A stretch of 64,000 nt of DNA, from contig JAMZAV010000978.1 in the NCBI GenBank assembly GCA_024449915.1, positions 124,001-188,000 of the forward strand, given 5' to 3'. The stretch is from Sweltsa coloradensis (lineage: Eukaryota > Arthropoda > Insecta > Plecoptera > Chloroperlidae). Shown here piece after piece: positions 35,853 through 46,659 of this stretch (within the stretch, counting starts at the first letter, position 1; the number at the start of each line of letters is the position of its first letter). Under the pieces are notes generated by a model that was given only the letters and a program-made list of their open reading frames with translations, was not told the DNA's origin and ran no database searches. Position numbers and translations under genes: made by a program.

Positions 35853-36877
35853 CTAGGAAACGCTCAGTTGGACGCGTTGATAAGCGAGCACGTGCCCCAC
35901 ACTGCACATTTTTTAAAATTTTAAAATTTGCGACGTTTGCTGTCCACTGGGCCATGTTTCCAATATTATTTATTATTGCCAAGGTATTTGGGTAAACCCG
36001 TGGGTTAACCTTTACTTTGTTGATAAAATTCACCGCCATCTAGAAGACCTTGACATCATTTCCTTGGGAAAACTATTTAAACTCTTTGGTTACAAACTCT
36101 TCCTCGATAGTATTTTGATTACTTCTAGGTGGCAGTGCATAGTGCGAATTTTCGTTGCCATGGTAACGATACTTTTGTTATTATGTAATTTCCATCGACA
36201 CTACTTATCGGATCAAAATAAAATTAACATATTCGTGACCGGACGGACATTCTAAATAATTTGGCTTCCTCAGATTTTGTCGCAGTTTAGTTTGAAAAAA
36301 AAACTTTCGCTTAACTTTAATGTAACTTTATAACTTTTTGAACGATTTTGCCACAAAACTAATGGCATTCAATCCAGATCAAAGTTTGCGGATGGTCAAA
36401 ATTTCAACTCGATCCGAACCTCCGTTCGACCGCTATCATGAGCCAAAAAAGCTGCGCGACTTTCCGTTGCCATGGTAACGGTACTTTGTTATAATGTAAT
36501 TTCCATCTACACTACTTGTCGAATCAAAATAAAATTAACATATTCGTGACCGGACGGACATTCTAAATGATTTGGCCACCTCAGATTTTGACGCCGTTAA
36601 GTTTGAAAAAAAACTTTTGATTAACTTTAATGTAACTTTTTAACTTTTTGGCCGATTTTGCCACAAAACTAATGGCCTTCAATCTAGTACGAAGCTTGCG
36701 GATGGTGAAAATTTCAACTCGATCCGAGCCTCCGCTCGAACGTTATCGCGAGACATACAAACAAAAAAAAAACAAAAAAACAAACAAACAAACAAACAAA
36801 AAAAAAAAAAAAACAACAAAACCAGTGACTAATTTTTCCGGCAGAGTCAAATGGAAACGCTCGCTTCGCTCGCTTAA
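35853..36877 (-). mobile_element. Helitron-like element, family B, with internal duplication
   Basis: It runs from CTAGGAAACGCTCAG at 35,853 to CGCTCGCTTAA at 36,877. It is about 300 bp longer than a plain B because the segment CGTTGCCATGGTAACG...CGACTTTC (about 36,153-36,462) is duplicated in tandem. It abuts the next family C element directly. Confidence 0.75.
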
Positions 36878-37502
36878 TTGGATGAGCGTAGCGAGTGTAG
36901 CGAGCGAAGCGAAGATTCCATTTCACTACACTGGAGAAAAAAATCCGGAATGTTTTTTTTTTCCTTTTTTTTTTTCTTTTTGTATTTTTGTCTGTTTGTC
37001 CGCACGATTCCGGCTAAACCGATACTCCAATTGCGATGAAATTTTGTGGAGGTCTTCGAAATCTCTAAACTTAGAACTGCCACGTTTTTGAGCATAATCG
37101 AAAAATTATTTCTCATTAAAATTGCAATTTTACGATTTTTTTCAATTTTTGAAAAATGTCTTCTACTTATAACACCTACATGCTTCATCCGATTGTTATG
37201 ATTTTTTCACAGAACCTTAATTTTATGAATTAAGATATTCGTGTAAAATTTGAGCGCAATCAAATAATTATTTCTTATTATAATCGCAATTTAACGATTT
37301 TTTTCTTTTTTTAAATTTCGATTAACTAAACAAATTTAAAATTTAAGTTAATTTTTTATTAAATTTAAATTAATTTAAAAAAAAATCTTCAACAGTAATG
37401 ATTTTTTCACAGAACAACAGAAAATCCGCATAACACATGGCAGCTCAATGCACCAATTACGCTCATCCAACAACGCGGCGGGACTTATAAGCGTTTTCCT
37501 AG
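36878..37502 (+). mobile_element. Helitron-like element, family C
   Basis: It starts TTGGATGAGCGTAGCGAGTG and ends GCGTTTTCCTAG, followed by T. It is shorter than the 35.0 kb copy because of an internal deletion of body repeats. Confidence 0.75.
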
Positions 37503-37590
37503 TTACTAGGAAAACGCTTAAATCCGCATAACACATGGCAGGACGGCGGGACTTATAAGCGTTTTCCTAGTTACTAGGAAAACGCTTAAG
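37490..37590. repeat. Palindromic junction of two family C elements
   Basis: AAGCGTTTTCCTAG-TTA-CTAGGAAAACGCTT occurs twice, near 37,490-37,520 and 37,558-37,588, separated by a 3'-end fragment. The first joins the 3' ends of two oppositely oriented C elements with only TTA between them. Confidence 0.85.
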
Positions 37591-38293
37591 TCCCGCCGCG
37601 TTGTTGGATGAGCGTAATTGGTGCATTGAGCTGCCATGTGTTATGCGGATTTTCTGTTGTTCTGTGAAAAAATCATTACTAAGTTAAAGATTTTTTTTAA
37701 AATTAAATTAAATTAAATGTAAAATGAACTTAAATTTTAATTTTTTTAAAATTAATTGTAATTTAAAAAAGGAAAAAATCGTAATATTGAAATTTTCATA
37801 AGAAATAATTTTTGATTGCGCACAAATTTTACACAAATATATGAATTTATAAAATTAAGGTTCTGTGAAAAAATTATTACAATAGAATAAAGCATATAGG
37901 TGTTATAAGTCAACGTAAAATTTGATTTTCATAAGAAATAGTTTTTTGATTGCGCTCAAATTTCACACGAATAGCTTAATTCATTAAAATCGGACAAAGC
38001 ATGTAGGTGTTACAAGCTGAAGAAATTTTTTTAAAATCGAAAAAAAATCGTAAAATTGCGATTTTCATGAAAATAATTTTTCGATTGCGCTCAAGAACGT
38101 GGCAGTTCTTCGTTCAGAGATTTAGAAGGCCTTCATAAAATTTCATCGCAATTGGAGTATCGGTTTAGCCGGAATCGTGTTAACAGACACAAAAATACAG
38201 AAAATAAAAGAAAAAAAACATTCCGGATTTTTTTCTCCAGTGTAGTGAAATGGAATCTTCGCTTCGCTCGCTACGCTCGCTACGCTCATCCAA
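37574..38293 (-). mobile_element. Helitron-like element, family C
   Basis: It runs from CTAGGAAAACGCTTAAGTCC to CTACGCTCATCCAA. It is inverted relative to the preceding copy, so 36,878-38,293 forms a hairpin of more than 600 bp per arm. Confidence 0.75.
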
Positions 38294-38392
38294 TAATAAA
38301 TGGTTTATTGTCATAGTATCTATATTTTGCGAGAAGCATTTTCAGATGTACAGACAAAATACAGAAAATATAGAGAACAGTAAAACTTATAG

Positions 38393-39881
38393 TTAAGCGA
38401 GCGAAGCGAGCGTTTCCATTTGACTCTGCCGGAAAAATTAGTCACTGTTTTTGTTTGTTTTTTGTTTTTTGTTTGTTTGTTTTTTGTTTGTTTGTATGTC
38501 TCGCCATAACGCTCGAACGGAGGTTCGGATCGAGTTGAAATTTGGACCATTCGCAAGCTTCGTTCCCGATTGAATGCCATTAGTTTTGTGGCAAAATCGT
38601 TCAAAAAGTTAAAAAAGTTACATTAAAGTTAATCGAAAGTTTTTTTTTAAAACTTAACGGCGACAAAATCTGAGGTGGCAAAATCATTTAGAATGTCCGT
38701 CCGGTCACGAATATGTTAATTTTATTTTGATCTGATAAGTAGTGTAGTTGGAAATTACATTAACAAAGTACCGTTACCATGGCAACGAAAAGTAGCACGA
38801 AGCTAGAGCCTTTTTGGCTCATGATAGCGGTCGAACGGACGTTCGGATCGACTTGAAATTTGGACCATCCGCAAGCTTCGATCTGGATTGAATGCCATTT
38901 AGTTTTGTGGCACAATCGTTCAAAAAGTTATAAAGTTACATTAAAGTTAATCGTAATTTTTTTTTCAAACTAAACGGCGACAAAATCTGAGATAGCCAAA
39001 TCATTTAGAATGTCCGTCCGGCCACAAATATGTTAATTTCATTTTGATCCGATAAGTAGTATGGATGGAAATAACATTTTAACAAAAGTAACGTTACCAT
39101 AGGTTCGTTTTTTTGTCCTGCACTTGTCTGACGTGCCGGTGTAGGGTGTAGACCGGAAAATGTCGATTGTGTAGTTACACTACGGGATTACAAAATAACG
39201 CTTTGGTGTAGCATCATTTGATCAGTTAAATAATTCTGTACAACTTTGATTTCTATTTACGTTTGTATGAAATAAGTAACGTATGTAATATAAAACATGA
39301 TTATTTCTGGTATAAAGCCAACAAGAAATGTTGACATTAGGTTAAACACAGTTATATTTTAGTTTGCCGCCATCTTTTTCACTGCACTACACCGCACACT
39401 CACCTTTGGAGCTGGTGTTACACCGCGGTAAAGTGTAAGACAAAATAACGCCGCAGTGTAAGTTGCACGGGGACAGAATAGGCGTGTTGGTGTTCTACAC
39501 CCTGCACCAGCGACGGCAGTGCAGGACAAAAAAACGAACCTCATGGCAACGCAAAATCGCACGAGGTGCACTATGCACTGCCACCTAGAAGTAATCAAAA
39601 TACTTTGTAACCAAAGAGTTAAAATAGTTTTTCCCAAAGAAATGATGTCAAGGTCCTCTAGATGGCGGTGGATATTATCCACAAAGTAAGGTTTACCCAC
39701 GGGTTCACCCAAATACCTTGGCAATAATAAATAATATTGGAAATAATATTGGAAATAATTGGAAATAATAATATTGGACAGCAAACGTCGCAAATTTTTA
39801 AAAAATTTTAAAAAATGTGCAATGTGGGTGTAGCTATAGCACGTGCTCGCTTATCAACGCGTCCAACTGAGCGTTTCCTAG
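38393..39881 (+). mobile_element. Helitron-like element, family B, array copy 1
   Basis: The 1,489 bp unit starts TTAAGCGAGCGAAGCGAGCG and ends GAGCGTTTCCTAG. It contains both the roughly 310 bp internal duplication (GCCTTTTTGGCTCATGATAG junction near 38,810) and the 440 bp element E at 39,101-39,541. The next B follows without a single base between. Confidence 0.78.
39101..39541. mobile_element. TIR element E, copy 1, with 3 bp duplication CAT
   Basis: The terminal inverted repeats are AGGTTCGTTTTTTTGTCCTG and its complement at the far end, continuing to 24 perfect bases and imperfectly further. CAT flanks both sides (39,098-39,100 and 39,542-39,544). The undisturbed site GTTACCATGGCAACG or GTTGCCATGGCAACG is present in B copies without E (38,774; 42,616). 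The interior has repeated GTGTAG / CTACAC motifs near both ends. No transposase is encoded. Confidence 0.88.
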
Positions 39882-41058
39882 TTAAGCGAGCGAAGCGAGC
39901 GTTTCCATTTGACTCTGCCGGAAAAATAGTCACTGGTTTTGTTATTTTTTTGTTTGTTTTTTGTTTGTTTGTTTTTTTTTTTTGTTTGTATGTCTCGCAT
40001 AACGTTCGAACGGAGGCTCGGATCGAGTTGAAATTTGCACCATCCGCAAGCTTCGATCTGGATTGAATGCCATTTAGTTGAAAGCACAATCAAAAAAATT
40101 TTAAGTTCAAAAAGTTATAAAGTTACATTAAAGTTAATCGTAATTTTTTTTTCAAACTAAACGGCGACAAAATCTGAGATAGCCAAATCATTTAGAATGT
40201 CCGTCCGGCCACAAATATGTTAATTTCATTTTGATCCGATAAGTAGTATGGATGGAAATAACATTTTAACAAAAGTAACGTTACCATAGGTTCGTTTTTT
40301 TGTCCTGCACTTGTCTGACGTGCCGGTGTAGGGTGTAGACCGGAAAATGTCGATTGTGTAGTTACACTACGGGATTACAAAATAACGCTTTGGTGTAGCA
40401 TCATTTGATCAGTTAAATAATTCTGTACAACTTTGATTTCTATTTACGTTTGTATGAAATAAGTAACGTATGTAATATAAAACATGATTATTTCTGGTAT
40501 AAAGCCAACAAGAAATGTTGACATTAGGTTAAAACACAGTTATATTTTAGTTTGCCGTCATCTTTTCACTGCACTACACCGCACACTCACCTTTGGAGCT
40601 GGTGTTACACCGCGGTAAAGTGTAAGACAAAATAACGCCGCAGTGTAAGTTGCACGGGGACAGAATAGCGTGTTGGTGTTCTACACCCTGCACCAGCGAC
40701 GGCAGTGCAGGACAAAAAAACGAACCTCATGGCAACGCAAAGTCGCACGAGGTGCACTATGCACTGCCACCTAGAAGTAATCAAAATACTTTGTAACCAA
40801 AGAGTTAAAATAGTTTTCCCAAGGAAATGATGTCAAGGTCCTCTAGATGGCGGTGGATATTATCCACAAAGTAAGGTTTACCCACGGGTTCACCCAAATA
40901 CCTTGGCAATAATAAATAATATTGGAAATAATATTGGAAATAATTGGAAATAATAATATTGGACAGCAAACGTCGCAAATTTTAAAATTTTAAAAAATGT
41001 GCAATGTGGGTGTAGCTATAGCACGTGCTCGCTTATCAACGCGTCAACTGAGCTCTAG
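39882..41058 (+). mobile_element. Helitron-like element, family B, array copy 2
   Basis: The 1,177 bp unit is joined exactly to copy 1 (CTAG then TTAAGCGAGCG). It carries E at 40,288-40,727 but lacks the 310 bp internal duplication, which accounts for the length difference to copy 1. Confidence 0.78.
40288..40727. mobile_element. TIR element E, copy 2
   Basis: Nearly identical to copy 1 at the same position in the host element with the same CAT flanks. It arose by duplication of the loaded host element and not by a new insertion. Confidence 0.88.
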
Positions 41059-42228
41059 TTAAGGAGCGAAGCGAGCGTTCCATTTGACTCTGCCGGAAAA
41101 AATAGTCACTGGTTTGTTTTGTTTTTTTTTTGTTTGTTTGTTTGTTTTTTTTTTTTTTTTGTTTGTATGTCTCGCGATAACGTTCGAACGGAGGCTCGGA
41201 TCGAGTTTGAAATTTCACCATCCGCAAGCTTCGATCTGGATTGAATGCCATTTAGTTTTTGTGGCACAATCGTTCAAAAAGTTATAAAGTTACATTAAAG
41301 TTAATCGTAATTTTTTTTCAAACTAAACGGCGACAAAATCTGAGATAGCCAAATCATTTAGAATGTCCGTCCGGCCACAAATATGTTAATTTCATTTTGA
41401 TCCGATAAGTAGTATGGATGGAAATAACATTTTAACAAAAGTAACGTTACCATAGGTTCGTTTTTTGTCCTGCACTTTTCTGTGGTACCGGTGTAGGGTG
41501 TCGAACGCAAAATGTCAATAGTGTAGTTACACTACAGGATTACAAAACAACGCTTTGGTGTAGAATCATTTGATCAGTTAATAATTCTGTACAACTTTGA
41601 TTTCTATTTACGTTTGTATGAAATAACTAACGTATGTAATATAAAACATGATTATTTCTGGTATAAAGCCAACAAGAAATGTTGACATTAGGTTAAAACA
41701 CAGTTTATATTTTAGTTTGCCGCCATCTTTTCACTGCACTACACCGCACACTCACCTTTGGAGCTGGTGTTACACCGCGGTAAAGTGTAAGACAAAATAA
41801 CGCCGCAGTGTAAGTTGCACGGGGACAGAATAGCGTGTTGGTGTTCTACACCCTGCACCAGCGACGGCAGTGCAGGACAAAAAAACGAACCTCATGGCAA
41901 CGCAAAGTCGCACGAGGTGCACTATGCACTGCCACCTAGAAGTAATCAAAATACTTTGTAACCAAAGAGTTAAAATAGTTTTCCCAAGGAAATGATGTCA
42001 AGGTCCTCTAGATGGCGGTGGATATTATCCACAAAGTAAGGTTTACCCACGGGTTCACCCAAATACCTTGGCAATAATAAATAATATTGGAAATAATATT
42101 GGAAATAATTGGAAATAATAATATTGGACAGCAAACGTCGCAAATTTTAAAATTTAAAAAAAAGTGCAATGTGGGTGTAGCTATAGCACGTGCTCGCTTA
42201 TCAACGCGTCCAACTGAGCGTTTCCTAG
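41059..42228 (+). mobile_element. Helitron-like element, family B, array copy 3
   Basis: The 1,170 bp unit starts directly after the slightly damaged end GAGCTCTAG of copy 2 and carries E at 41,454-41,892. Confidence 0.78.
41454..41892. mobile_element. TIR element E, copy 3
   Basis: Same insertion as copies 1 and 2. Its left 150 bases carry many substitutions (for example TTTTCTGTGGTACCGG for CTTGTCTGACGTGCCGG) while the right half is nearly unchanged, suggesting patchy gene conversion among array copies. Confidence 0.85.
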
Positions 42229-42931
42229 TTAAGCGAGCGAAGCGAGCGTTTCCATTTGACTCTGCCGGAAAAAATAGTCACTGGTTTTGTTTTTTGTTTT
42301 TTTTTTGTTTGTTTGTTTTTTTTTTTTTTTTGTTTGTATGTCTCGCGATAACGTTCGAACGGAGGCTCGGATCGAGTTGAAATTTTCACCATCCGCAAGC
42401 TTTGTTCTCGATTGAATGCCATTAGTTTTGTGGCAAAATCGTTCAAAAAGTTAAAAAGTTACATTAAAGTTAATCGAAAGTTTTTTTTTCAAACTCAACG
42501 GCGACAAAATCTGAGATAGCCAAATCATTTAGAATGTCTGTCCGGTCACGAATATGTTAATTTTATTTTGATCCGATAAGTAGTGTAGATGGAAATTACA
42601 TTATAACAAAAGTAACGTTGCCATGGCAACGAAAAGACGCGCGAAGTTTCTAATGCACTGCCACCTAGAAGTAATCAAAATACTTTCGAGAAAGCAGTCT
42701 ATTAATTGTCAACAAAGAGTTTAAAAAGTTTTCCCAAGGAGTCAAGGTCCTCTAGATGGCGGTGGATTTTAAAATAAAGATTTAAACACGGGTTTACCCA
42801 AATACCTTGGCAATAATAAATAATACTGGAAACGCGAACGTCGTAAATTTTAAAATTTAAAAAAATGTGCAATGTGGGTCTAGCTATAGCACGTGCTCGC
42901 TTATCAACGCGTCCAACTGAGCGTTTCCTAG
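42229..42931 (+). mobile_element. Helitron-like element, family B, array copy 4, without E
   Basis: The 703 bp unit is joined exactly to copy 3. The site GTTGCCATGGCAACG at about 42,617-42,631 is uninterrupted, giving the pre-insertion state of E. The 3' end GCGTTTCCTAG is followed by T. Confidence 0.8.
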
Positions 42932-42952
42932 TTATAAAATATTATATATAAA

Positions 42953-43981
42953 GTAGGAAACGCTCAGTTGGACGCGTTGATAAGCGAGCACGTGCTATAG
43001 CTAGACCCACATTGCAATTTTTTTAAATTTTAAAATTTGCGACGTTCACTTTCCACGGGGCCATGTTTCCAATGTTTATCAAATTCCAACTCGCAACTTT
43101 CTCGTGGTTTGGCCCGTGATTAGGGGAGTTTTTCTCCCTGAAACTAATGGCGAGCTCTGGGTCGTCGTCGGGGAACCCCTTCCCTTTGACAACCTCCCCG
43201 ACGGCGACGACAAAGACAACACGGACGGATGACACAGACGGAGACGACCACGACGTGGGAGAACCCCTGCCCTCCCCATATGCTTGTGGCTGGTTCTGAC
43301 CAGCACAGGCCTGTCCACCTCTTGTCCCCCCGCGTCATCCCTTACGTCCCTCCCTTCGTCTCGATTAGCCAAGTTGCATAAATATGAGACGTAAAGCAAT
43401 ATCCAATCAAATCAAATTATTTGTTATTGGCAAGGTAGGCCTATTTGGGTAAACTTTTACTTTGCGGATGAAATCCACCGCCATCTAGAGGACCTTGACA
43501 TCATATCTTTGGGAAAACTATTTGAACTATTTGGTAACAAATAGTACACGGCTTCCTCGATAGTATTTTGATTACTTCGAGGTGGCAGTGCATAGTGCGA
43601 ACCTCGTGCGTCTTTTCGTTGCCATGGTAACGTTACTTTTGTTATAATGTAATTTCCATCTACACTACTTATCGGATCCAAATAAAATTAACATATTCGT
43701 GACCGGACAGACATTCTTAATGATTTGGTCACCTCAGATTTTGTCGCCGTTAAGTTTGAAAAAAAACTTTCGATTAACTTTAATGTAACTTTTCAACTTT
43801 TTGAACGATTTTGCCACAAAACTAATGGCATTCAATCAGGAACGAAGCTTGCGGATGGTGAAAATTTCAACTCGATCCGAGCCTCCGTTCGAACGTTATG
43901 GCGAGACATACAAACAAACAAACAAAAAAAAAAAACAGTGACTATTTTTACCGGCAGAGTAAAATGGAAACGCTCGCTTAA
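42953..43981 (-). mobile_element. Helitron-like element, family B, interrupted by GC-rich insert F
   Basis: The 3' end is at 42,953 (CTAGG mutated to GTAGG) and the 5' end is CGCTCGCTTAA at 43,981. Sequence expected to be continuous (CATGTTTCCAAT then ATTATTTATTATTGCC) is split by about 330 bp at 43,077-43,407. Confidence 0.72.
43077..43407. repeat. GC-rich insert F
   Basis: This is a block of distinctly higher GC and CpG content, related to the reverse complement of 61,085-61,480. Shared landmarks are CTGGTTCTGACCAGC / GCTGGTCAGAACCAGC, the GTCGTCG-rich stretch, GAGCTC, and the end ATCCAATCAAATCAAAT. Open frames cross it but no protein family is recognised. Its class is unknown. Confidence 0.6.
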
Positions 43982-44380
43982 TAAATAGACAAGAAATATG
44001 TTCATGAATTACACTTTCATAATTTTGAGTCTAAACTAAACTTAATTATACTAGGTTTTCAACTAAATACTCGTTAATGGAGAAATAAGCTTTTGAGATA
44101 ACTTTTTTACAGAGTATTTAAAACGGTCTAATGAGCCTATGTTTTTTAGTTCAGTCGGTAGTTTATTAAACAATTTTATGTGTGTGTAATCAGAGTTTGT
44201 TTGGGTTGAAGATTTTGAAAAATAATTTACATGTATGTTGTTTTTTAGACGTGTGTCGTGGGTGTGGATGTTGTTATTTGTTGGAAGTGTTTTTATGGTT
44301 TTTTTTTAAACTTTTAGGATTGCCTGTAGAATGAACAAAGCATAGAGTGTTAAAATATTTAATTTGATGAAGAGAGGCAT
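43982..44380. other. Spacer before the second non-LTR element
   Basis: Non-repetitive AT-rich DNA with T runs. No gene recognised. Confidence 0.5.
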
Positions 44381-44390
44381 ACAGTCACAG

Positions 44391-44530
44391 TACCCACTAG
44401 GTTAGACAAGTACCATAACTCAGCATCATTAATAGACAACATCATAACTAACATTGTGACACAGAGGTAATAGACAATGGCATATCAGACCACCATGTTC
44501 TGATAGCAAAAGTTCCCTTAAATAGATTTA
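44391..44530 (+). pseudogene. Endonuclease C-terminus of the second non-LTR element
   Basis: Translation from 44,391 gives PTRLDKYHNSASLIDNIITN, and after one frame change IDNGISDHHVLIAKVPLN. PTR...LIDNI and SDHH are the last conserved blocks of APE-type endonucleases in non-LTR elements. The histidine in SDH is catalytic. Confidence 0.82.
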
Positions 44531-44584
44531 AAAAGCAATTAGGTAAGAAAACAATAACAAAACGAATATTTAACGACAAAAACA

Positions 44585-45601
44585 TTGACAGATTTAACCT
44601 TACACTTGAAACAACAGATTGGACATCCGAATACGAAGCCCATGACACCTAATGAACAGATGAACACTTTCTACAAAAATTTTAATGTAGCTTTCAATGA
44701 TCATTTCCCTATTAAGAATATTAAACTCAACAATAAATACAAACCACAATCCTGGCTGACGCATGGCATAAAAGTATCGAGTAAAAATAAACTTTGTCTC
44801 TATAGACTATCACAACACTTTAGTAAATGTAAATTCATTCGAGACACGTATGATAAATACAAAAACACTCTTAAAAATATCATAATACATGCAAAAAGAC
44901 TGGAGATAAGCTCTCAAATCAGTAATTCAGATAACAAATCAAAAATTGTATGGGATGTGATCAACAAGCACATAAAAAAGAGTGGAAGGTCAGGTGGAAA
45001 CACGGAACTTGAAAGTGACCAACAACAACAACATAAAATAATATCTGACCCTCTAGCGATTGCTAATGAATTTAATATTTACTTTTGTAACATTGCCCAT
45101 AATCTCACTAGTAATTTAAAAACGAAGGACAACAGCCACCAAAACCACTTCATTAAGTCAAATAAAGAAGCAGAAAAATCATTGTTCCTAGCACCAACCT
45201 CCGAAAAAGAGATATCGGAAGTAGTTAAAAATTTAAAGAACAAAAATTCTTGTGGGCCAGACGGCATACCAATAACACTGATTAAAAAATGTATCCACAA
45301 CATTGCAAATCCGCTATGTTTTGATTTTAACAATTGCATTGAAACAAGTGTCTTTCCAGAAAAACTAAAGGAGGCCAAAGTAATTCCACTCCACAAAAAA
45401 TGCAAAAAATCCCTAGTAGAAAACTACAGACCAATATCTATTTTACCCGCATTTTCAAAAATGTTAGAATCTATATTAAACACTCGTATTGTAGCATTTC
45501 TCGAAAAGAATAACTCAATTTCTGAATGCCAGAATGGATTCAGAGCAAATAGATATACCCACAACACAATCGAGCGTTTTCTTAAAACGATTGTTAATTG
45601 T
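44585..45601 (+). pseudogene. Reverse transcriptase N-terminal half, second non-LTR element
   Basis: This open stretch of 339 codons would copy the element RNA at the nicked target. It has an N-terminal region of low conservation, then NSCGPDGIPITLIKKC (the PDGI block, about codons 217-232), PLHKK, ENYRPISILPAFSKMLE (domain 2, about codons 279-295) and QNGFRANRYTHNTIERF. At 45,602 the frame continues into a family C element that adds about 46 foreign codons. The frame before the ATG at 44,585 is also open for part of the upstream region, so this Met need not be the native start. Sequence quality here is good. Confidence 0.85.
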
Positions 45602-46377
45602 TGGATGAGCGTAGCGAGCGTAGCGAGCGAAGCGAAGATTCCATTCTACTACACTGGAGAAAAAAATCCAGAATGTTTTTTTTTTCTTTTTCTTTTTCTT
45701 TTTTTTGTATTTTTGTCTGTTTGTCCGCACGATTCCGGCTAAACCGATACTCCGATTGAGATGAAATTTTATGGACGCCTTCGAAATCTCTGACCTTAGA
45801 ACTACCACGTTTTTGAGCGCAATCGGAAAATTATTTCTCATGAAAATCGCAATTTTACGATTTTTTTCGATTTTTAAAAAAATTCTTTGACTTATAACAC
45901 CTGCATGCTTTATCCGATTTTAGTGATTTTTGCACAGAACCTTTATTTTATGAATTAAGATATTCTTGTGAAATTTGAGCGTAATTGAAAAAATATTTAT
46001 CATAAAAATCGAAATTATACGTTTTTTTTTCTTTTTTTAAACAATTCTTTGACTTATAACACCTACATGCTTTATCCGATTGTAATGATTTTTTCGCAGA
46101 ACCTTAATATTATGGATTAATATATTAGTGTTAAATTTGAGCGCAATCGAGGAATTATTTCTTATAAAAATCGCAATTTTACGATTTTTTTTAACAATTA
46201 CGATAATTAAAAAATTAAAGTTAATTTTTAATTTAATTTAATTTAATTTAATTTAAAAAAAATTCAACTTAGTAATGATTTTTCCACAGAACAACAGAAA
46301 ATTCGCATAACACATGGCAGCTCAATGCACCAATTACGCTCATCCAACAACGCGGCGGGACTTAAGCGTTTTCCTAG
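45602..46377 (+). mobile_element. Helitron-like element, family C, inserted in the reverse transcriptase
   Basis: The 776 bp unit runs from TGGATGAGCGTAGCG to GCGTTTTCCTAG. The left flank ends in T and the right flank begins with T, so the insertion lies between two Ts with no duplication, as in Helentron-type insertions. The interrupted coding sequence resumes immediately afterward, apart from one missing A in an A run. Confidence 0.82.
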
Positions 46378-46490
46378 TATTTAAAAAAAAGACTCCGGTA
46401 GCAGGAATTTTTTGTGACCTCACTAAAGCATTCGACTGCATGAATCATAACATCCTACTGGACAAATGCAGTTACTATAGGGCCTACGGC
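46378..46490 (+). pseudogene. Reverse transcriptase motif A, continued after the insertion
   Basis: KKKTPVAGIFCDLTKAF followed by DCMNHNILLDKC contains motif A (FCDLTKAFD) with the first catalytic aspartate. Similarity fades by about 46,480, so motifs B and C are absent and the element is truncated here. Confidence 0.82.
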
Positions 46491-46659
46491 ATCATAGGCA
46501 CCCCTGTAGTTATCGTTGTCTATAGAGAAGTGATGTAACGAGTTACGTGGTCGGACTTTAGGATAGTTGTCACAGAATTGAGATAACGATAGAGAGCTCA
46601 TGAGTGGAATAGCTTTCCCGCTCGGCTAAAATCATGTAGTAGGAAACATAAATTTAAAC

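Larger units (their letters stand above)
44381..46490 (+). mobile_element. Second non-LTR retrotransposon, truncated at both ends, split by a C element
   Basis: The fragment starts in the endonuclease C-terminus, continues through the reverse transcriptase, is interrupted by a family C element (45,602-46,377), resumes with the catalytic motif A and stops soon after. It lacks the zinc-knuckle ORF1 and has a different protein sequence from the Jockey-like element at 20.6-26.4 kb, so it is a separate family, probably CR1/Jockey-group by its endonuclease signature. Confidence 0.82.

Noticed and set aside
33602..38293. Large hairpins as genuine fold-back transposons
   Set aside because: The ends and empty sites show each hairpin is two separate Helitron-like copies inserted in opposite orientation.
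34192..42931. Cut-and-paste MITE classification for families A-D
   Set aside because: Ends are asymmetric, flanks show no duplication, copies join exactly end to end, and insertion falls between single bases. Element E, by contrast, does behave as a TIR element.
33602..46377. Recurring short frames such as MSVASEAKIPFHYTGEK or those containing SVGRVDKRARA as proteins
   Set aside because: They recur only because the DNA ends of families B and C recur, and they run into homopolymer or microsatellite stretches.
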